From positions 1 through 33,935 of the forward strand of contig CAJANN010000129.1 of assembly GCA_903941095.1 (NCBI GenBank): a stretch of DNA of 33,935 bases, read 5' to 3'. The notes beneath the pieces are model-generated. The model saw nothing but the letters and a program-made list of their open reading frames with translations, was not told the origin of the DNA and ran no database searches. This DNA is from an uncultured Rhodospirillaceae bacterium. Lineage in GTDB: Bacteria; Pseudomonadota; Alphaproteobacteria; Rhodospirillales; Magnetospirillaceae. Made by a program: the position numbers and the translations under genes. This document shows positions 12,901-22,849 of the stretch, one piece after another (position 1 is the first letter of the stretch; each line of letters begins with the position of its first letter).

Positions 12901-15900
12901 AGTTGGGTCAAGTGGGGCGGCAGCGGGTTTGGCGAACAGGTCATCGTCTATAACGGCACGGCCGGAATCAACGGGTTCGGCCTGTCCGTGGACGGTGCCG
13001 GCACCTATCGGATCCTGTGTGGCGCGGCCGGAGCGGCGGTTGCCACGACTGCCGCCCAGGCCGGCGATTGGCAGCATGTCGCGGCGACCCGGATCGACGG
13101 CACCTGGCATCTTTACCTGAACGGCAGGGAAGTCGGTCTCGGCAATCCCACGGTCGGGCTGACCGGGGCGGACGGCATGGTCGCCATCGGCTCGAACGAC
13201 GGCGGCACCCAGGGCTTCCACGGCGAGATCGCCGAAACCCGGATCTGGGCGAAGGGGATGACCCAGGCCGATATCGTCGAGACCATGACCCATGCGCCGT
13301 CGGCAGCGGCGCCCGATCTGGCCGGCTATTGGCCGCTGGCCGATGGCCGGGGCATGAACCTGATCGGCATGGCCGCCATCGACGGCGCCGGCTGGGCCTC
13401 TCCCGGCGGCACCGGCCTTGGCCTTGCCGGCGTGACCTCGGTGCTGGATTTCGACGGGGTCAAGGATGCGGTGATGATCGGCGACGTCGCCGGTCTGGAC
13501 GCCGCCGCCACCGTCGAAATGTGGGTCAAGCTGGACAGCCTGGGGGCGCCCCGGACTCTGGTTTCTCATAGCGGGCGCAGCTTCGACGTCATCGTCGATG
13601 CGGACGGTTTCGTCCATTTCGATACGCTGAACGGGTACCAGGTCTCGACCACGCTGGTCTCGGCGGCGGCTCTGGCAATCGGCCAGTGGTATCACATCGC
13701 CGCCGTCTATGATGGCGTCGGCGGGACCAAAAGCCTGTATGTCGATGGCGTTCCCTCGGCGACGGTGCCGGTATCCGGCTCGCTGCTCGATACCGCGAAG
13801 ATGGTGTGGGCCGTCGGGGCAGAGATGACCGAGACCGGCCCCGCCGAGTTCCTTGATGGCCAGATGACCGACCTGCGGCTGTGGGACAAGGCGCTGTCCG
13901 CCGCCACCATCGCCGGTCAGAAGGACATCCGCCTGGCCGGCAGCGAGCCCGGTCTGCTGCGCTATTGGACGATGGACCAGGGGACCGGCACGGTTCTGGA
14001 CAACGCCGCCGGCGATCTGGCCGAAGCCGGGCGCGCGACGTTGCTGGGCGGTGCGTCCTGGGCAAGCACCGGCGGAATGCTGGGCCTGTCCGACAGCGCC
14101 AGGGTGGCGTCGTTCGCCGGCGATGGCGACCGGGTCATGGGGGCGATTCCGGTAACGGTCGGCAGCTGCACCGTCGAGGCGTGGTTCCGCGCCCCGGCCG
14201 GCGACGCCGACATGGGCATCGTCGGATTGTACGACGTGGGGGGTGGCGACCGCGCCGCCCTGCGGCTGCTGGCCGACGGCAACCTGCAGGTCGTCGTCAC
14301 CGATGCCGCCGGCAATTTCCGAAGCGTCAGCACCACCGGCCTGGTGGCCGACGACGGCGCCTGGCATCACGTCGCCTCGACCTACGACGCGGCAAGTCAG
14401 ACGGTTGTCGTCTATGTGGACGGCGTGGCGCAGTCCCTGGGCGTTCCGACCGGATCGCTGGCGGCGGATGCGCTGATTTCCGGCCCGGTGGTCATCGGTG
14501 CCGATGCCGACGGCGACGCCGGGTTCATCGGCCAGATCACCGACGTGCGGGTATGGAATGTCGTGCGGACGGCGAGCGAGATCGCCGACAACAAGGACGT
14601 ACGGCTGAGCGGCGACGAAGCCGGGCTGGTGTCGTACTTCAAGCTGAACGACGGCTTCGGCACCCAGGCCTGGGACAGCACCGATCCGTCGGACATGGCC
14701 GGCGACATGACGGCAGTGGGCGGCGTGACGTTCGGGGCGCCGACCGGGACGCTGGTCCTGGCCGATTCCGGCACGGTGGCCAAATTCGACGGAACCGACG
14801 ACGTCCTGCGGTCGTCGCAGGTCGTCGGCTTCTCGTCCCACACCGTCGAGACCTGGGTGCGGACCCCGCCCGGCTATGCCGAAATGTGGGCCGGGCTGGT
14901 CTCGACCCGCAATTTCACCAATACCGGCAACTGGCTGCAGATGTCCGTCAGTTACAGCGGCAGTCTGATCGTCGAGGTTGCCGCGGATATCGGCACCTAT
15001 GTCTGGTCCCCAAGTTCGGTGGCCATCAATGATGGCGCCTGGCACCACGTCGCCTATACCTATGACGCGGCGGGCCGCAGCGTCACCCTGTATGTCGACG
15101 GCGTGGCCGCCGGCACCGCGGCCAATGCCGCGCTGCCGGCGGCGCTGGAATTCGTCGGCGCGCTGCAGTTCGGCGTCAACCGTGACGATTACGCCTTCGC
15201 CGCTGTCGAGATGGCCGATGTGCGGGTGTGGGACACGGTCCGCACCGGGGCCGATATCGCCGCCGGCATGGACAACCGCCTGACCGGCTCGGAAGCCCAT
15301 CTGGTGGGCTATTGGCCGCTGAATGACGGCAGCGATCTGGCCAACCAGGCCGACCTGACCGCGGAACATTACTCGCCGCCGGCCACCACGGTCCTGGTCA
15401 CCGGCGAGGACGTGCCGCTGACCGGGGCGGTGGCCGCGCGCGACCCCGATGGCGATGCCCTGACCTATTCGCTGTCGTCGGCGCCGGCCCACGGCTCGCT
15501 GACGCTGAACGACGACGGCACCTTCCTGTATATGCCGCAATCCGGTTTTGTCGGCGCCGACAGCTTCACCCTTCAGGTCAGCGACGGCACTGCCGCCACG
15601 ACCCGGGACTTCAGCGTCACCGTCCAAAGTGAAAGCCAGCCGGGAATCATCGGGGTGCGGGACGACGGCGGCCAGCTGAAGCTGGACGGCGTCGACGATT
15701 ATGCGGTCGCAAGCGGCACCGTTTCCTTGTCCAACCAGTCGTTCAGCTGGGAATTCTGGTCCAGGCGCGATGCCGATACCGGCACCGACATGGTGCTGGG
15801 CCAGGGCGACGGCGGAACCGACGCCCTGCTGCATGTCGGCTATCGGGCCGGCGACGTCTTCACCTTCGCCTTCCTGGGCGACGATCTGAACTATGCCGTT

Positions 15901-18900
15901 TCCACCGGCACGGTCGGCCAGTGGATACACTGGGCCGGCACCTACGACGTCGCCACCAACACCCGCATCCTGTACATGAACGGCGCCGAGGTGGCGCGCG
16001 ACATCGCCACCGGCGACTTCGCGGGCGGCGGCATGCTGCAGGTCGGCGCGGCCGGCGGCGGCAACCTGTTCTGCGGCGGCCTGGACAACATCCGCATCTG
16101 GAACGATGTCCGCACCGCCGCCGAGATCGCCGGGAATTACGACAAGACGATCTATGGCAGCGACGGTTCGCTGCTGGTCAACTACACCTTCGATTCCTAC
16201 GACGGCACCACGATCGTCGATCACGCCAACCACGACAACGACCTGAATCTGGGAACCGGAAGCACCGTCCCGGTGGTGGTCGACCCGCCGGAGCGGGCGC
16301 TGGGCTTCGGTGCCGGCGGCCAGTATGTCAGCTCGGGCGGCACGGTCAGCGCGCAGACCGCCAACCTGACGCTGGAACTGTGGGCGCGGCGCGACGTCGA
16401 CAGCGGCGCCAACCAGCTGATCGCCTCGTTCGGCACGCTCGACAACAACGGCTTCGCCCTGACGCTCGACGCCGCCGGCCACCCCCGGATTCTGATCCCG
16501 GGCCAGGCCCAGCTGATGGGGGCGGTCACGGTCAATTCCGGCGAGTGGCACCATTACGCGCTGGTGCGCAACAGCACGACCTGGAGCCTGTATGTCGACG
16601 GCACCGCCACCGGCCTGAGCGTGGCGGCAGGGCCTGGCGGCACGACCAGCTCGCCGTCGGGGACCGGCACGATGTATATCGGCGGCCACCCGACCCACCC
16701 GGACGACGTTTTCCTGGGTGTCGTCGGCGAAGTCCGGCTGTGGGACAAGGCGCTGAGTTCGGGACAGGTCAAGGCCGCCATGTCCGGCCCGCTGTCCGGC
16801 ACGGAATCCGGGCTGGCCGGCTATTGGCGCCTGGACGGCACCACCGAGGATTATTCCGCCGGCAACCATGACGGCATCGTTGTCGGTGCGCCGGCCTATG
16901 TCGCCCAACCCGGGCCCGGCATCGTCGACGATCAGATCTGGGTGAACGAAGGCCGGCCCTTCAGCGGCCAACTGGCCGTCACGGGCGAGACGTCGGCGGC
17001 CTGGACCGCCGTTTCCGGCCAGGCCACCGCGCACGGCAGCGTCACCATCGCCGCCGACGGCAGCTTCACCTATGCGCCGACGGCGGGGTTCGCCGGCACC
17101 GACAGCTTCATCGCCGAGGTGACGGTGCAGGGGGTGACGGTGGCCCGGACCGTCACGGTCAATGTCGACGACAGCACCGTGCTGCAGGGCGTCAGCATCC
17201 CCGGCGGCGCCCTGGCCTTCGACGGCGGCGATTTCGCCGCGGCCAATCTGGCCGGCGGCACCATCACCAACCGCTTCTCGGTCGAAATGGCCTTTGCGGC
17301 GAAGTCGCTGGGCACGGTGCGCGACCTGTGGGGTCTGGCCGATGGCGCCGCCACCCCCACCGGCTTCAAGGCCTATATCGACGCCGCCGGCCAGCTGGTC
17401 GTCGCCTACAGCGACAATGCCGGCGGCGCCGGCATGCTGAATACCGGCCATACCGTCACCGCCGGCACCTGGACCAGTCTTTCGGTCAATTACGACCAGG
17501 GCAGCCTGACCGCCTATGTCAACGGCAACCGGGTGGCCGGGGCTTCGGGTGCCAATGTCTCCCTGGGGGCCTCTCCGCTGGGCTTCGTCATCGGCGGCAG
17601 CGGCGGCAGCGGCAATTTCGTCGGCGAGATCGACAATGTCCGCCTGTGGAGCGACATCCGCAGCGGCCAGGAAATCAGCGACAATTGGCGGCTGAAGAGC
17701 CCCGACGACGCCGACCACCTGATCGGCAACTGGACCTTCGACAGCGTCGCCGCCGGGTTCGCCGGTGCCGCCAATGCCGGTGGTCCGGCCCTGACCCTGG
17801 GGACGTCGGGCATGCCCGAGGCGTCGGCCCCCCTGTGGTTCAACCATGTCGGCCGCGGTCTTCGGCTGACCGCCGACGGGGCCTTCGCCGCCACCGCCAC
17901 CGCCGCCAGCACCCGGACATCCGGCGTCACCCTGGAAACCTGGGCCTGCCAGAATGTCCGCGACGGCGGGATCCAGGTGATCGCCTATAACGGCGCCACC
18001 GGCGATCAGGGATACGGACTGGTCCTGGACCAGATCGGCCATCCGGCCGTCCTGGTCGGCGGCAAGGCGATGCTGGTGGCCGGCAATCTGACCATCGGGC
18101 TGGGGGAATGGCACCAGTATGCGGTGGTCAACGATCCGGTGAGCGGCTGGACCCTGTATGTCGACGGCAATGCCCAGCCTCTGACCGGGGCGGTGACGGT
18201 TGCCGCCAACGCCATCGTCTCGGGCGTCACCATGATCGGCGGCAATCCCCAGGCTCCCGGCGAAACCTTCCTGGGCGTGGTCGGCGACGTCCGGCTGTGG
18301 GACGTGGCCCGCACCGCCGAGCAGATCCGTTCCGCGGTCAACCAGACCGTCAATGCCGACGAACCGGGTCTGGTCGCCAACTGGCGCCTGGACGACGTCG
18401 CCGGCGCCGGCGCCGCCGATCTGGTCGGCGGTGCGGCTGCTGCGGTATCCGGGGCGGCGGCTGTGGTGTCGGTCAAGCCGGCGTCCTATGGCGACGGCAT
18501 CACCCTGGCCGAGGATACCGCCTATCACGGCCGCGTCTTCGCCAGCGACGGCAACAACGATGCCCTGACCTATTCCATCGCCGTCCAGGCGGCGCACGGC
18601 ACCGTCACCTTGTCGGCCGACGGCACCCTGCTCAGCTATACCCCCGATGCCGGCTGGTCGGGCACCGACAGCTTCACCGTCGCCGCGCGCGAAACCGCCG
18701 ATCCCCTGGCGATTCCGGCGACCCGGATCATCAGCGTCACCGTCACCCCGGACAACGGACCGGACGCCATCGTCATTCCGGTGGGCACGGGGGCTTCGTG
18801 GTCCACCATGACCGGAGATCCGTCCGGGTCCGACACGGTGGTGACGGTGGCCGGCAGCCTGTCCTTGCCGGCCGGCGCAACGGTCGAAGCGGCGTCGGTG

Positions 18901-21900
18901 GCCGTCGCCGCCACCGGCGTTTTCGGTCTGGATGGCCGCCTGACGGTGGCCGACGGCATCAGTGTCGCCGCCGGCGGAATGCTGGCCGTGAACATGGGCG
19001 AAGTGACGGGGCTCGGCGTGCTGGACAATGCCGGCACCATTCAGGTGCAGGAATCCGGCTATGCCATCCTGGGGCTGGACACCGTCAACGCCGTGGGCGG
19101 AACCATTCGCCTGCGCCAGATCTGGGGCGGATACAATCCGCAGATGATGGTGCGGGCCGGCCTGACCAACCAGGGCACCATCGAGATGAGCGCCCAGATG
19201 GCCGGGCATTACACCTCGATGATGCTGGTCAACGGGTCGGTCCTGGTCAATGCCGCCAGCGGCGTCATCACCTCGGGCACCGCCGGCGACGCCAACATGA
19301 TCGGCGGCAATTTCACCAATGCCGGCGGCACCCTGCAGGTGGCCGCCGGGTCGGCCCTGACGCTGTCCAACTATGGCGCCACCGTGGCGCTGGACAGCGG
19401 TGTCGTGGCGATCGGGGCCGGGGCATCCGTCAACGTCAACGGCGGTGCCGGCGGCATCGTCGCGTTGGGCGGGGCGGGTCTGACCCTGGCCGGGTCCGGC
19501 ACCCTGGACCTGACCGGGACCCAGACGGTTCTGGTCGACGCCTCGAACGGCTTCACCCTGAAGGCGGCCAATACCGCCACCCTGGCGATGACCGGCGCCG
19601 TCACCGTCAATGGCGGCACCTTCACCAACCAAAACCGCCTGACCTTCAGCGACGCCAACGACGTGTTCAACGCCGCCGTGGTCAACACCGCCGCCGGCAC
19701 CATCCGGCTGCACCAGAAGCAGGGCTGGCCGGTCGGCCCGGTCTTCAACGGCGGCATCGACAATGCCGGCCTGATCGAATTCTCGGCCGAACCGGGGGGC
19801 GCCGGTCCGATGACGCTGACCGTCGGAGGGGCGTCGGCCTTGAACAACACCGCCGGCGGCATCATCCACGCGGTGGCGGGGCAGGGCATCGGCGGGTTGT
19901 GGCAGATCGTCGGCGCCGTCCACAATGCCGGCGGCACCGTCGACATCGATTACGATCTGACCATCGACAACTCTGCCGGCGCCTTCACCCTGGACGGCGG
20001 CGTCATCGACGTTGCCGCCGGCAAGACCCTGACCATCGGCACGGCCGTGGGAAGCGGCACCATCCATCTGTCCGGCAGCGGTGTCGTCTGGGCCGGAGCC
20101 GGCGTCACCGCGCTGGCCGGGACCCAGTCGGTGGTGATCGGCGGCGGCGGCTATACCCATACGGCGGCCGGCGACAGCCTGCGGATGGACGGGGCGGTGA
20201 CGGTCGGCGGCCAGACCTTCACCAATGCCGGGCGGCTGGTTCTGAAAACCGCAGACGACACGTTCCTGACCGATCTGGTCAACTCGGCCGGCGCCGTGCT
20301 GTCGGTGCAGGGGAGTTCCGGCCAGGTGACCAACGTCACCTTCGACGGGGCCGGAACCGATCTGGTCAACAACGGCGAACTGCTGCTGGCCGATGATTTC
20401 ACCGATTCCTTCGGGGTCGGCCTCAGCCTGTCGGGCGGGGCCTCGCTGGTCAACAATGCCGGCGGCGCCGTCCGGGTGTCGGCCGGCGGCGACGGCGTTT
20501 CGGTGATCGGCGGCGCGGTGGTCAATCACGGCCGCTTCGACATCGACGGCGCCCTGCTGGTCGGGGCCGGATCGATGCTCAACGACGGCACCCTGGATCT
20601 GGGAGGCGGCGGGGTCCTGACCCTGGGCAACACCACCCTGACCAATGACGGCCTGGTCACCGGCAGCGGAACCATCGCCATGATGGGCGGCGGACAGTTC
20701 GTCAGCGCCGGCACCATCGATGCCGGCATCGTCGGCAGCGGGCAAAGCAACGTTCTGACCATCTCGGGCGACCTGCAGTTGGGGGCGTCGTCCAGCCTGC
20801 ATGTCGACGTGACGGGGTCCGAGGCGGGCGAGGGCTGGAGCGCCGACCGGATCATGGTTTCGGGGGCCGCCGAACTGGCCGGCACGGTGGTGATGGACCT
20901 GGGCGGTTACGTGCCGCTGCCCGGCGAGCAGGTCACCATCATGACCTTCGGCAGTTATGCCGGCGCCTTCGAGCCCCAGGTTGTCCACAATCTGGGCGAC
21001 GACTGGCAGGCGGTGCTTGGCTATAGCGAGACCGGCGTCACCGTGACCTTCGATCTGGTGGATGGCCAGATCTTCTGGGCCGGCGGTTCGCTGGCCGATG
21101 CCGCCAACTGGTCGGTCGGCATCCTGCCCACCGCCACCCAGACCGCGATGATCGGGCAGGTCGAGGCCACCCTGGCCGCCGGCGAAAGCCTGACCGTCGA
21201 CGGATTGCGCCTGGATGGCAGCCTGACCGTCGACGGCGGCACCCTGACCCTGAACGGGGCGGGCATGACCGCATCGGGTTCGGTCCTGGCCCTGGCCGGC
21301 GGCGGAACGCTGACCGGCAGCGGCGACCTGACCGTGGCCGGTACCCTGTCGGTTGCCGGCGGCACCCTGGGGGGGACCGGCACCACCACGGTGGACGGCA
21401 TGGCGCTGTTCGGCATGGTGGCCGGCGGGGTCTTCACCCTGGACCGCCGGCTGGAGATCGCCGGCAGCGGCGCCATCGGCGGCGGCACCGTGGCCGGTGC
21501 CGGGACCCTGGCGGTGGCGGACGGAGGGACGGTCCAGGCGGTGGCCGGCGATACCACCATCTCGGCCGGGCTGGATGTCGACGGCACCGTCCAGGTGTTC
21601 TCGGGTAGCGGGACCGCGCGCCTGACCGTCACCCACGCCTTCACCAACGACGGCACCATCGACCTGTCCGCCGACTTCAGCGGCAATGCCGCGACCCTGG
21701 CGGTGCGCGACGGGGTCTTCACCAATGCCGGCACGTTGTCGGCGCAGGGCGGCATCGATGCCCGCCACGTCCTGGACGCGACGATGGTCAATGCCGGCCT
21801 GCTGGCGGTACAGGGGACCACCCTGGAATTCGCCGGCGACGGTCTGACCAGCAGCGGCACCATCACCCTGGACGCCACCGCCTGGCTGGACGTCAACCGG

Positions 21901-22821
21901 GTGGGCGCGACCTTCGCCAGCACCGGCCAGATCGTCGGCGACGGTGCCCTGGACGTTCGCGGCGCCATCTTCACCAATGACGGCGTGCTGCGGCCGGATG
22001 CCGTCAACGGCTATGGCAGCCTGGATATCTGGGGCGATGTCCGGCTGGAGGCCCATTCGCGGATCGAACTGGCGATGGACGGCAGCAACTGGATGCACGA
22101 CACCCTGGCCGTGCATGGCGACATCGTCCTGGGCGGCACGCTGGATCTGGCGGTGGATGGCTCGGCGATGGGCGGCGGCAGCCAGCCGGCGATGACCTGG
22201 ACCCACGCCTCGGGCGCCTTCTCGGATATCGTCGGCCTGAACGATCCCGACCTGGGCGACTGGGTGCTGGATGTGAACTTCACCGCCACCGGCCTGAATG
22301 TCGGCCTGAAGGCGGTCACCGCCGCCGGGACCGGCGGCAACGATGTCCTGACCGGCACCATCGCCGCCGACGCGATGACCGGCGGCCAGGGCAACGATAC
22401 CCTGTATGGCGGCGGCGGCGGCGACCTGCTGTTCGGTGAAGGCGGTGACGACACCATCGCCGTGTGCGACACCGACTTCCATTATTTGGATGGCGGCGAC
22501 GGCACCGACACCCTGTCGTGGCGCGGCGGGCTGCTGGACCTGACCGGCATCCGCGACGACATCATCGAGCGGATCGAGACCCTGGACCTGGGGGCGGCCG
22601 ATTCCGTGAAGCTGGCGGCCGCCGACGTGCTGGCCATGACCGCGGACACCAACGCCCTGACCAACACCGCCCACACCCTGGTGATCAACGCCGCCGCCGC
22701 TGGCGCGGTCGGCTTCGCCGACGGGGCCTGGAACAACCAGGGCACCCAGACCGTCAATGCCGACAGCTACACCGTTTATGCCAAGGACGGCGCCACGGTC
22801 TATGTGGAGAATGTGGCCTAG
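1..22821 (+). CDS. Giant RTX/cadherin/LamG repeat protein, N-terminus outside the window
   Basis: The frame is open from base 1 and ends at TAG 22819-22821, so at least 7606 residues are visible; the GTG at 61 lies inside the gene and is not its start. Domains in order: cadherin-like, RTX block I, cadherin-like, seven-repeat block 1, VCBS with a LamG insert, cadherin-like, RTX block II, seven-repeat block 2, LamG 2, RTX block III, LamG 3-4 with cadherin-like spacers, LamG 5-13, two beta-helix modules, and a C-terminal RTX tail. VNDAP-type linkers join many domains. By eye there are only about nine cysteines, as usual in RTX adhesins. In this family such proteins leave through a type I secretion channel and act in adhesion or biofilm; that role is inferred here. 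No T1SS genes follow it: mutL starts 28 bp downstream. The carbohydrate- or protein-binding target is unknown. Confidence 0.93.
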   Translation: MTSPDPLGPVGFVPTLLSTAVTPVNDAPIVSGSVVMQSFEDVQTGGQQVSSLFGSQMLVLEADAGASVGGIAIIGNTASAADGVWQFSSNGGATWAGIGTVADNGTALAVSAQSLLRFLPAHNYSGVPAPLTVRVIDDSYAGAWSNSAGARVTVNAALNGGITAISAGTASIGAEIIGYPDAPTLTLSAVQTDVDTPVALTIAAALNDMPEQLEITISGLPAGAVLSAGTDMGNGTWLLAPGQLTGLTLTPPAGSQTDFALTVRATAVEGYYAIDTVKTLYVAVGTDGVFQVSGGFDGSPLTVPLTVGGGSLPDVITGGFGMDTLTGGAGADTLTGGAGGDSFVFAPGDSTVVQPDTIGDFASGDTITLSGAAGYRLYALPAVIGDVASAAAGIDPGLTDIIVFMTNGTDGWLYVRGAGTEVSFDGTLIRLAGITTAPEGAHILGATNRIVLGTDGADTIALAGAVGGDLALGGAGNDTYVGAAVPSGQATLYDSAGTDTLVVSAITERQFRGMERSGDDLVIHFTPAAGGGSVLIQDHFAGHAIETVLGSFGPVSLDRGLTGTSGDDILVGTTAADILTGGGGDDMFFGGGGDDTFIGDATEDSWHNIGGGEVSFALSSGAVTVDLGGGSGSSANGETFVFQGIDAVQGSAFADTLTGRTLGWSGLTGGAGDDTLIGLGGNTWAVYDTSAAGVTVDLGAGTAGDGLGGTDSLIGIHRVAGSDFADILTAGSTWGALQGGLGDDVLTGGAYGDLLAYRVGDADTIDGGGGWDILAIDTDRGGSASLDLTALGNARISGIEAVTLDWNDDDQSLILDAAAIGAVTGGGNVLRIDGSAGDRITVKGAGWTLVDIVDYGGSHAVFGNGSVTLEIDADLTMVFSSQGNMAPMIGGTGTATGQEGQLITLGPETLDGFDLESGTVSLTYTVTDLPNAGSLRLNGVPLAVNGTFTQADVAAGAVSYQHDGSESLADTFQVTLSDGNVDSAAKTVSLSLAGVNDAPTATAAATTAFTEDGGRVYPFADLVLTDPDDPYLEGASIDLDGAGNGDGLSYALYGGIVSSFDSATNTVHFSGHATLADYQASLRSFAFNNNSNSPALSARTLTLIADDGSATSVPLAATVTMEAVNDAPTFTSAALTPEGASTQLNTIANGSRVWINAAKLADGTTVLVWNDRDGVSGSTYDIFARRIDAAGNPMGAAELVVSATDICLRPDVAALADGGFVVSWDRGYNDVFAQRFSADMVPLGSTISVATDLTNSQEYSSVTGLSNGGFAVTYRSYASGDADIRMQLFDASGAKIGPETTVNSPTTGNQDGVSSVVDMGGGRLLVVFGTTLASSFDVAGRFFTYGAAGITSAGTQFLVNTAAVGGNQPWPDVALLADGSFVVAFRTTSGGTRDVAFRHFDADGNPLGGEVIPQSATAGEHDYPSVTALPGGGFVVAWIDHSIAPRLHARIYAADGTATTTDTELNSVQTGWDYAGHPVAIPLAGGKLAFAFSEVAGGYLQAKLLVAGLSGGTAMLTSIGEDTVASANAGSLVSMLTASVADADSGALKGIAITGVPGGNGTWEYSLNDGSSWAAVGPVSEGAALLLSSTDKVRFVPAPDWNGDATFTWRAWDQSDGIAHGSKVGIAGGGGASAFSAVSATARMTVTPVDDAPVLAGDTAAVSAGGSGAVSGNLLANDHDADAGSGFVVTAVPGKQMTVAHFDGSYAVQATSLGTSSDPGGQVTVSFEMKVTNSGVFYIAGFPSYTLNISGDMVGFNTGNSDFFASNGSIPLLNSWHTITAVFTQGSFGGNRLYIDGIEQTLSQSGTPAFGNTNVGGVFSIGGRYDDPSYRFQGEIGNFQVHNRALTPDEIVQIDHGAVVAGGLVTHYDFQGTSPLADKSGGGHTATTAGAASPTIVTIDSDTPVTSGTVVAGVHGTLTVSSDGSYAYVLNQAAEAVRALDVGEQTTDVFTVKVRETLSGVVQTETLSVVITGTNDGPVAGAAVALPDATEDVPILIQGSMLAGGGVDPEGDVLTASGVSANHGVVTANPDGTFLYTPDADYNGPVLLSYTLSDGRGGMTYGSATMTVRPQNDAPMVAAPVADRVVGEGAPFTYVIASGAFADIDAGDTLTYAVTLSDGTPPPAWMSFDPDTRTLSGMVPPGMAGAVLSLKVTATDGGGASVSDQFDLAVTAFVPTGGNDTYTDGNGSVVLDGLAGNDTLGGGGGDDTIHGGSGFDTAVFSGVAADYVISAGGGTVTVTDRTGVDGTDTLSGIESLRFADRTLSITDRMVASLAPAGVPVQVNTWTGSSQGGPMVAALVGGGHVVVWQSWGQDGGGWGIYGQRYDAAGAAQGGEFRLNTYAATDQSSPTVTALADGGFVALWHSYGQDGSDWGVFGQRYDAAGMAQGGEFLVNGVVEGFQAWPVVTSLPGGGFLAAWEATGSPSTRVAVQRFDADGLRVGPELSATTGASSSARPDSACTLANGDVVLVWRESGRDGDSWGVFGQRYNALGEAQGSSFRINAYTAQDQWSGSTTALADGGFVVVWHSGGQDGSSYGIFGQRYDAAGLPQGGEFPVTTVTASWQAYPSVTALHDGGFLAVWESYPGDSPVHTVWGQRFGIDGAKVGGEFAITNDGYTGEHAARVQTLANGDVMVSWQASDAQEAGVYSRRYTFADEPGAANALSFTGAAGSGVSIHDDGAALNSASINASMTAEAWVKFDSLDAANWTNVFCRHGTGWDNATFDSVAGAMSHQVAVVPDNYPGYEAYAGRLRGYVWDGGAKEVFSDTVVQPGQWYHVALSVEAGIGGLKLYVNGVQEGGSVDLGAPSGAQDYFLVGTVAHSGFVGVDGQVASFTAWDSVRTAGEILSDKTAAGALSGPGLLGYWDFADLSGGTVAATAGIGAPAALARAATPVSDPLPPAYLLHGTAAADTLTVGEGLAAVEMGDGADLLRVAAADLAVGLAIDGGAGSDTVMFTDTVALTAGQMAGLARVETIKLASPSTAAQSLGLGGDGQSAAITQVDASGAAGSVSVDAAARNAAIGIITGSGDDSITGGMAGDVLAGGAGADTFRYVAGGRSGVGAADVISDFGNGTDRIAFEGMVGVTYVPAPFAWANDLPSTLAAIAGSPGLTNRVVFFTDDTDGWLYVRGSGSGSGISFDGTLIRLAGVTQAPAASALSGPLAAAAPVLRVPEGLGALFTGDETYLRADDVTGLGAGDALTIETWARVEPVPGGQTATLLSYVAPNGSKLALWVDGTSRVQASIDGVAVTVAPSVTVDGEWHHLALTWRAGDGQVVLYKDGSQAGSVSGVAIGGSILGGGSLVIGQDQTMFGGGFANNAGLRGALDEVRLWNTVRTVDQIRGGLDGTPATTDGLVAGYSFAALPGATVADSSDNANSLQVYGDIQPATAYMVTEDGWLSGQGFSFATVDPDASAGSMTFALNAPASHGSVAMSVDGMWSYVPQGNYNGLDSFSVTITDGEGQSVTRTVAVKVTPVGDMPTLSAGNAGGASALVLGMNSHADTVAPVSAAVANVTMEALIRSNGGAIVSEQVIAYNGTPGTHGYGLVVSATGNLGIRVGGILLEAAGVKPAMMVWQHVAASYDGTTWRLYVDGQPQTLSATAAELISPAGSSTHVGYAGQSFIGMVDEVRVWDVVRSAGEIQSAMTTGLGGSEPGLVAYWPLNEGAGTIAANLVAGGIALNLSSAAGQEVAWANVTSTFDGSQRATAEDTAITGHLTVHDSDGETPVLTVSAAPMHGTVVVSQDGDWTYRPAPDWPGTAAMTDSFTVRATDSAGMWADKTIQVTVAGVNDAPHGLAGATLAPVGEDVMSAPGTMVSSLLAGTAYDAETPNGSLGIAIVDAGTSAGSWQYSVDGGNNWTAVGAVRPDAALLLTQASHVRFTPAANSTEAGTFSYRVWDMSIGGGGQIADTTVNGGSSAFSAELLTATAAVTPVNDMPVAVGEIIAATAAGAPLTIAIGSLLANDSDPDGDGLSIIGVAMTPGDLTQGSVALDGAGHVVLTPSAVLDGLAAGETRDVHFNYTVSDGHGGTALATATVQVTGVNDAPYVAGAAVRNTSLLFDGTGDYATAGDVFDVGSGDFTIEVWVRPDNLAGIRTILAKEYIDQNPQFRLFCENGSLSFIAADAMGGGGMYNAGYALTATNALQLDSWTHVAVTRSGTQMTLYVDGVAVDGFTGTSVIDVGSAAPLILGGHMWQGGGVSENFAGGIDDVRLWNTARTGTEIIQSMNRTLTGAESGLAINWGFDNLESGATTIPDRAGGDAPLTLGSGASQPVLFTPPIAGREFDGDSGLFAAAVAAHHQGDVTVESWVKWGGSGFGEQVIVYNGTAGINGFGLSVDGAGTYRILCGAAGAAVATTAAQAGDWQHVAATRIDGTWHLYLNGREVGLGNPTVGLTGADGMVAIGSNDGGTQGFHGEIAETRIWAKGMTQADIVETMTHAPSAAAPDLAGYWPLADGRGMNLIGMAAIDGAGWASPGGTGLGLAGVTSVLDFDGVKDAVMIGDVAGLDAAATVEMWVKLDSLGAPRTLVSHSGRSFDVIVDADGFVHFDTLNGYQVSTTLVSAAALAIGQWYHIAAVYDGVGGTKSLYVDGVPSATVPVSGSLLDTAKMVWAVGAEMTETGPAEFLDGQMTDLRLWDKALSAATIAGQKDIRLAGSEPGLLRYWTMDQGTGTVLDNAAGDLAEAGRATLLGGASWASTGGMLGLSDSARVASFAGDGDRVMGAIPVTVGSCTVEAWFRAPAGDADMGIVGLYDVGGGDRAALRLLADGNLQVVVTDAAGNFRSVSTTGLVADDGAWHHVASTYDAASQTVVVYVDGVAQSLGVPTGSLAADALISGPVVIGADADGDAGFIGQITDVRVWNVVRTASEIADNKDVRLSGDEAGLVSYFKLNDGFGTQAWDSTDPSDMAGDMTAVGGVTFGAPTGTLVLADSGTVAKFDGTDDVLRSSQVVGFSSHTVETWVRTPPGYAEMWAGLVSTRNFTNTGNWLQMSVSYSGSLIVEVAADIGTYVWSPSSVAINDGAWHHVAYTYDAAGRSVTLYVDGVAAGTAANAALPAALEFVGALQFGVNRDDYAFAAVEMADVRVWDTVRTGADIAAGMDNRLTGSEAHLVGYWPLNDGSDLANQADLTAEHYSPPATTVLVTGEDVPLTGAVAARDPDGDALTYSLSSAPAHGSLTLNDDGTFLYMPQSGFVGADSFTLQVSDGTAATTRDFSVTVQSESQPGIIGVRDDGGQLKLDGVDDYAVASGTVSLSNQSFSWEFWSRRDADTGTDMVLGQGDGGTDALLHVGYRAGDVFTFAFLGDDLNYAVSTGTVGQWIHWAGTYDVATNTRILYMNGAEVARDIATGDFAGGGMLQVGAAGGGNLFCGGLDNIRIWNDVRTAAEIAGNYDKTIYGSDGSLLVNYTFDSYDGTTIVDHANHDNDLNLGTGSTVPVVVDPPERALGFGAGGQYVSSGGTVSAQTANLTLELWARRDVDSGANQLIASFGTLDNNGFALTLDAAGHPRILIPGQAQLMGAVTVNSGEWHHYALVRNSTTWSLYVDGTATGLSVAAGPGGTTSSPSGTGTMYIGGHPTHPDDVFLGVVGEVRLWDKALSSGQVKAAMSGPLSGTESGLAGYWRLDGTTEDYSAGNHDGIVVGAPAYVAQPGPGIVDDQIWVNEGRPFSGQLAVTGETSAAWTAVSGQATAHGSVTIAADGSFTYAPTAGFAGTDSFIAEVTVQGVTVARTVTVNVDDSTVLQGVSIPGGALAFDGGDFAAANLAGGTITNRFSVEMAFAAKSLGTVRDLWGLADGAATPTGFKAYIDAAGQLVVAYSDNAGGAGMLNTGHTVTAGTWTSLSVNYDQGSLTAYVNGNRVAGASGANVSLGASPLGFVIGGSGGSGNFVGEIDNVRLWSDIRSGQEISDNWRLKSPDDADHLIGNWTFDSVAAGFAGAANAGGPALTLGTSGMPEASAPLWFNHVGRGLRLTADGAFAATATAASTRTSGVTLETWACQNVRDGGIQVIAYNGATGDQGYGLVLDQIGHPAVLVGGKAMLVAGNLTIGLGEWHQYAVVNDPVSGWTLYVDGNAQPLTGAVTVAANAIVSGVTMIGGNPQAPGETFLGVVGDVRLWDVARTAEQIRSAVNQTVNADEPGLVANWRLDDVAGAGAADLVGGAAAAVSGAAAVVSVKPASYGDGITLAEDTAYHGRVFASDGNNDALTYSIAVQAAHGTVTLSADGTLLSYTPDAGWSGTDSFTVAARETADPLAIPATRIISVTVTPDNGPDAIVIPVGTGASWSTMTGDPSGSDTVVTVAGSLSLPAGATVEAASVAVAATGVFGLDGRLTVADGISVAAGGMLAVNMGEVTGLGVLDNAGTIQVQESGYAILGLDTVNAVGGTIRLRQIWGGYNPQMMVRAGLTNQGTIEMSAQMAGHYTSMMLVNGSVLVNAASGVITSGTAGDANMIGGNFTNAGGTLQVAAGSALTLSNYGATVALDSGVVAIGAGASVNVNGGAGGIVALGGAGLTLAGSGTLDLTGTQTVLVDASNGFTLKAANTATLAMTGAVTVNGGTFTNQNRLTFSDANDVFNAAVVNTAAGTIRLHQKQGWPVGPVFNGGIDNAGLIEFSAEPGGAGPMTLTVGGASALNNTAGGIIHAVAGQGIGGLWQIVGAVHNAGGTVDIDYDLTIDNSAGAFTLDGGVIDVAAGKTLTIGTAVGSGTIHLSGSGVVWAGAGVTALAGTQSVVIGGGGYTHTAAGDSLRMDGAVTVGGQTFTNAGRLVLKTADDTFLTDLVNSAGAVLSVQGSSGQVTNVTFDGAGTDLVNNGELLLADDFTDSFGVGLSLSGGASLVNNAGGAVRVSAGGDGVSVIGGAVVNHGRFDIDGALLVGAGSMLNDGTLDLGGGGVLTLGNTTLTNDGLVTGSGTIAMMGGGQFVSAGTIDAGIVGSGQSNVLTISGDLQLGASSSLHVDVTGSEAGEGWSADRIMVSGAAELAGTVVMDLGGYVPLPGEQVTIMTFGSYAGAFEPQVVHNLGDDWQAVLGYSETGVTVTFDLVDGQIFWAGGSLADAANWSVGILPTATQTAMIGQVEATLAAGESLTVDGLRLDGSLTVDGGTLTLNGAGMTASGSVLALAGGGTLTGSGDLTVAGTLSVAGGTLGGTGTTTVDGMALFGMVAGGVFTLDRRLEIAGSGAIGGGTVAGAGTLAVADGGTVQAVAGDTTISAGLDVDGTVQVFSGSGTARLTVTHAFTNDGTIDLSADFSGNAATLAVRDGVFTNAGTLSAQGGIDARHVLDATMVNAGLLAVQGTTLEFAGDGLTSSGTITLDATAWLDVNRVGATFASTGQIVGDGALDVRGAIFTNDGVLRPDAVNGYGSLDIWGDVRLEAHSRIELAMDGSNWMHDTLAVHGDIVLGGTLDLAVDGSAMGGGSQPAMTWTHASGAFSDIVGLNDPDLGDWVLDVNFTATGLNVGLKAVTAAGTGGNDVLTGTIAADAMTGGQGNDTLYGGGGGDLLFGEGGDDTIAVCDTDFHYLDGGDGTDTLSWRGGLLDLTGIRDDIIERIETLDLGAADSVKLAAADVLAMTADTNALTNTAHTLVINAAAAGAVGFADGAWNNQGTQTVNADSYTVYAKDGATVYVENVA
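934..2640 (+). repeat. RTX block I: calcium-binding nonapeptide repeats and serralysin-like tail
   Basis: Glycine/aspartate nonapeptides of the GGxGxDxL type occur at about 950-1035, 1350-1440, 1680-1800, 1960-2050 and 2160-2320. They are interleaved with beta-rich stretches, one of which (about 1060-1310) resembles the region after RTX repeats in serralysin-type proteins. Family knowledge: these repeats fold into a beta-roll on binding calcium outside the cell. Their position far from the C-terminus is notable, since classical RTX proteins carry them near the secretion signal. Confidence 0.85.
2641..3390 (+). other. Cadherin-like domains (CSPG/Cadherin_3-type and a second type)
   Basis: The first unit (about 2641-2990) has the CSPG/NG2-repeat pattern: a fD-ES start, a LTYTVT strand, FTQADV, then YQHDGSES and DTF-V-LSDG. 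The second (about 3000-3390) starts with a FTEDGG motif and contains the [10 protein letters not shown] and FNNNSN segments typical of cadherin-like units in giant bacterial adhesins. Each ends in a VNDAP linker. They probably serve as stiff, calcium-binding spacers. Confidence 0.65.
3421..4536 (+). repeat. Seven-repeat block 1, predicted beta-propeller
   Basis: Seven repeats of about 53 residues each centre on a strand pair like [11 protein letters not shown] followed by an R-x-D-A-x-G turn. The ADGG-type cores lie near 3475, 3636, 3786, 3949, 4120, 4277 and 4440. The repeats have diverged (LADGG, LSNGG, MGGG, LPGGG) but keep their spacing. Exactly seven beta-rich repeats suggest one closed seven-bladed propeller; this is a structural inference without a database match. 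A better-conserved relative lies at 6838-7956. Confidence 0.6.
4537..4959 (+). other. Cadherin-like domain, WEYS-type, second copy
   Basis: The domain contains [10 protein letters not shown]-x-x-W near 4681-4720, then a [15 protein letters not shown] strand and a loop with the [15 protein letters not shown] segment. It closes with a VDDAP linker. It has the same plan as the first visible domain and the unit at 11370-11800, so the three are internal duplications. The boundaries are approximate. Confidence 0.55.
4960..5940 (+). other. VCBS-like domain interrupted by LamG domain 1
   Basis: The front half of a VCBS repeat ([13 protein letters not shown], then FVVTAV, to about 5088) and its back half ([30 protein letters not shown], closing in ITGTNDGPV, from about 5700) are separated by about 200 residues. 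Those residues read as a LamG/concanavalin-like domain: HFDG near 5101, a [11 protein letters not shown] strand near 5320, LYIDGIEQ near 5380 and [13 protein letters not shown] near 5516. This is domain nesting rather than end-to-end joining. Confidence 0.7.
5941..6519 (+). other. Two cadherin-like domains (tandem-95 and dystroglycan-type)
   Basis: The first unit (about 5941-6230) has [25 protein letters not shown] and [14 protein letters not shown], the standard form of bacterial cadherin-like repeats that end in NDAP. The second (about 6235-6519) has [30 protein letters not shown] and [15 protein letters not shown], matching dystroglycan-type cadherin-like (CADG) domains. Both are structural spacers by family knowledge. 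Confidence 0.7.
6520..6822 (+). repeat. RTX block II
   Basis: Short calcium-binding block with [23 protein letters not shown] and [13 protein letters not shown], followed by a [17 protein letters not shown] segment. That is the usual exit of an RTX roll. It sits between the dystroglycan-type domain and the second seven-repeat block. Confidence 0.8.
6838..7956 (+). repeat. Seven-repeat block 2, predicted beta-propeller
   Basis: Seven repeats of about 55 residues follow the pattern [11 protein letters not shown], [17 protein letters not shown], QGGEF-VN. The GGGxVVxW-type cores lie near 6895, 7065, 7225, 7385, 7550, 7710 and 7880. Repeats 1, 2, 4 and 5 are the most alike, including near-identical DNA around the GQRYDAAG codons. 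Repeats 3, 6 and 7 have lost the QDG loop. Seven units suggest one seven-bladed propeller, a common ligand-binding platform; the fold is inferred. Confidence 0.65.
7975..8640 (+). other. LamG-like domain 2
   Basis: Concanavalin/LamG-type pattern: SFTG start, [12 protein letters not shown] strand near 8070, [11 protein letters not shown] near 8310, LYVNGVQ near 8365, then a [15 protein letters not shown] segment near 8490 and GLLGYWDF near 8576. The domain has an unusually long loop (about 8120-8290), giving it extra residues compared with the other copies. In this family the fold binds carbohydrate or protein; the ligand is unknown. Confidence 0.75.
8701..9468 (+). repeat. RTX block III with serralysin-like tail
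   Basis: It begins with [12 protein letters not shown], continues through diverged repeats and a [12 protein letters not shown] segment, then [19 protein letters not shown] and ADTFRY near 9075-9150. The stretch 9160-9450 ([12 protein letters not shown] to [11 protein letters not shown]) is a clear duplicate of the end of block I at about 1060-1310, with long matching DNA around the DGWLYVRG and [11 protein letters not shown] codons. Confidence 0.8.
9499..10110 (+). other. LamG-like domain 3
   Basis: It contains LTIETWARV near 9590, [14 protein letters not shown] near 9765, VVLYKDGSQ near 9820, and the hallmark [15 protein letters not shown] near 9970, ending in GLVAGYSF. This is the typical bacterial LamGL layout of about 200 residues. 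A cadherin-like spacer (about 10150-10440, [10 protein letters not shown] to VTPVGDMP) follows. Confidence 0.8.
10441..11075 (+). other. LamG-like domain 4
   Basis: It contains VTMEALIR near 10530, [19 protein letters not shown] near 10575, [19 protein letters not shown] near 10710, and [15 protein letters not shown] near 10866, closing with [17 protein letters not shown] near 10940. The QVIAYNG-GYGL segment is shared with domains 6 and 13, which marks these three as one subfamily of copies. Confidence 0.8.
11076..12129 (+). other. Cadherin-like spacer group with third WQYS-type copy
   Basis: Three units: a tandem-95 cadherin-like domain (about 11080-11360, [12 protein letters not shown] to VNDAP), a WQYS-type domain (about 11370-11800, [13 protein letters not shown] near 11521), and a VCBS/cadherin-like unit (about 11800-12125, [34 protein letters not shown]). 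They separate LamG 4 from the long LamG run. Confidence 0.65.
12130..18475 (+). repeat. Run of nine LamG-like domains (5-13) with two cadherin-like spacers
   Basis: Approximate starts of the nine units: 12140, 12830, 13440, 14095, 14770, 15660, 16290, 17180 and 17850, each about 200-220 residues. Each carries an E-x-W-x-R type strand, a W-x-H-x-A strand, LYVDG or a variant, an R-[LIV]-W helix-turn (for example [15 protein letters not shown] near 12604, [15 protein letters not shown] near 15213) and a GLxxYW-type close. Cadherin-like spacers lie at about 15390-15640 and 16920-17165. Another follows at 18490-18760. Units 10/11 and 12/13 are paired without a spacer. The ligand is unknown. Confidence 0.8.
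18765..22320 (+). repeat. Two autotransporter-passenger-like beta-helix modules
   Basis: Short strands alternate with turns of the FTNAG / LTNQGTI / LDNAGTI / FTNDGTI type, at least fifteen in all, as in right-handed parallel beta-helices of filamentous adhesins. Module 1 (about 18765-21060) and module 2 (about 21061-22310) share a plan: a W-x-x-NW-like entry (module 2: [15 protein letters not shown]), helical repeats, then a GDL/GDV-L strand, D-x-[IL]-x-V-x-G, a L-x-GT strand and a closing W-x-[LV]-x-[YF] strand. Such modules normally sit in type V secreted proteins, whereas this protein ends in an RTX tail. Confidence 0.7.
22321..22818 (+). repeat. C-terminal RTX repeats and T1SS-type targeting tail
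   Basis: Nonapeptides [19 protein letters not shown] and [10 protein letters not shown] are followed by a non-repetitive tail with [19 protein letters not shown], an [17 protein letters not shown] strand and the end VYVENVA. This tail pattern is common at the C-terminus of giant type I secreted proteins, where the uncleaved secretion signal lies. The cognate ABC transporter and outer-membrane channel are not in the window. Confidence 0.8.
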
Positions 22822-22836
22822 CCCGGGCGGCTCGCC

Positions 22837-22849
22837 TATAGTGCCCTTC
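22837..22849 (+). promoter_or_regulatory. Candidate -10 element of mutL, possible leaderless start
   Basis: TATAGT at 22837-22842 matches five of six bases of the sigma-70 -10 consensus. It ends seven bases before the mutL ATG at 22850, where transcription would be expected to begin. No Shine-Dalgarno sequence is visible before the ATG. The -35 region (near 22814) is weak, so the call rests on the -10 and its spacing. Confidence 0.4.

Noticed and set aside
22757-22849. Upstream in-frame start for mutL
   Set aside because: The 31 extra residues lie inside the giant gene and do not resemble MutL, which begins at the conserved [17 protein letters not shown].
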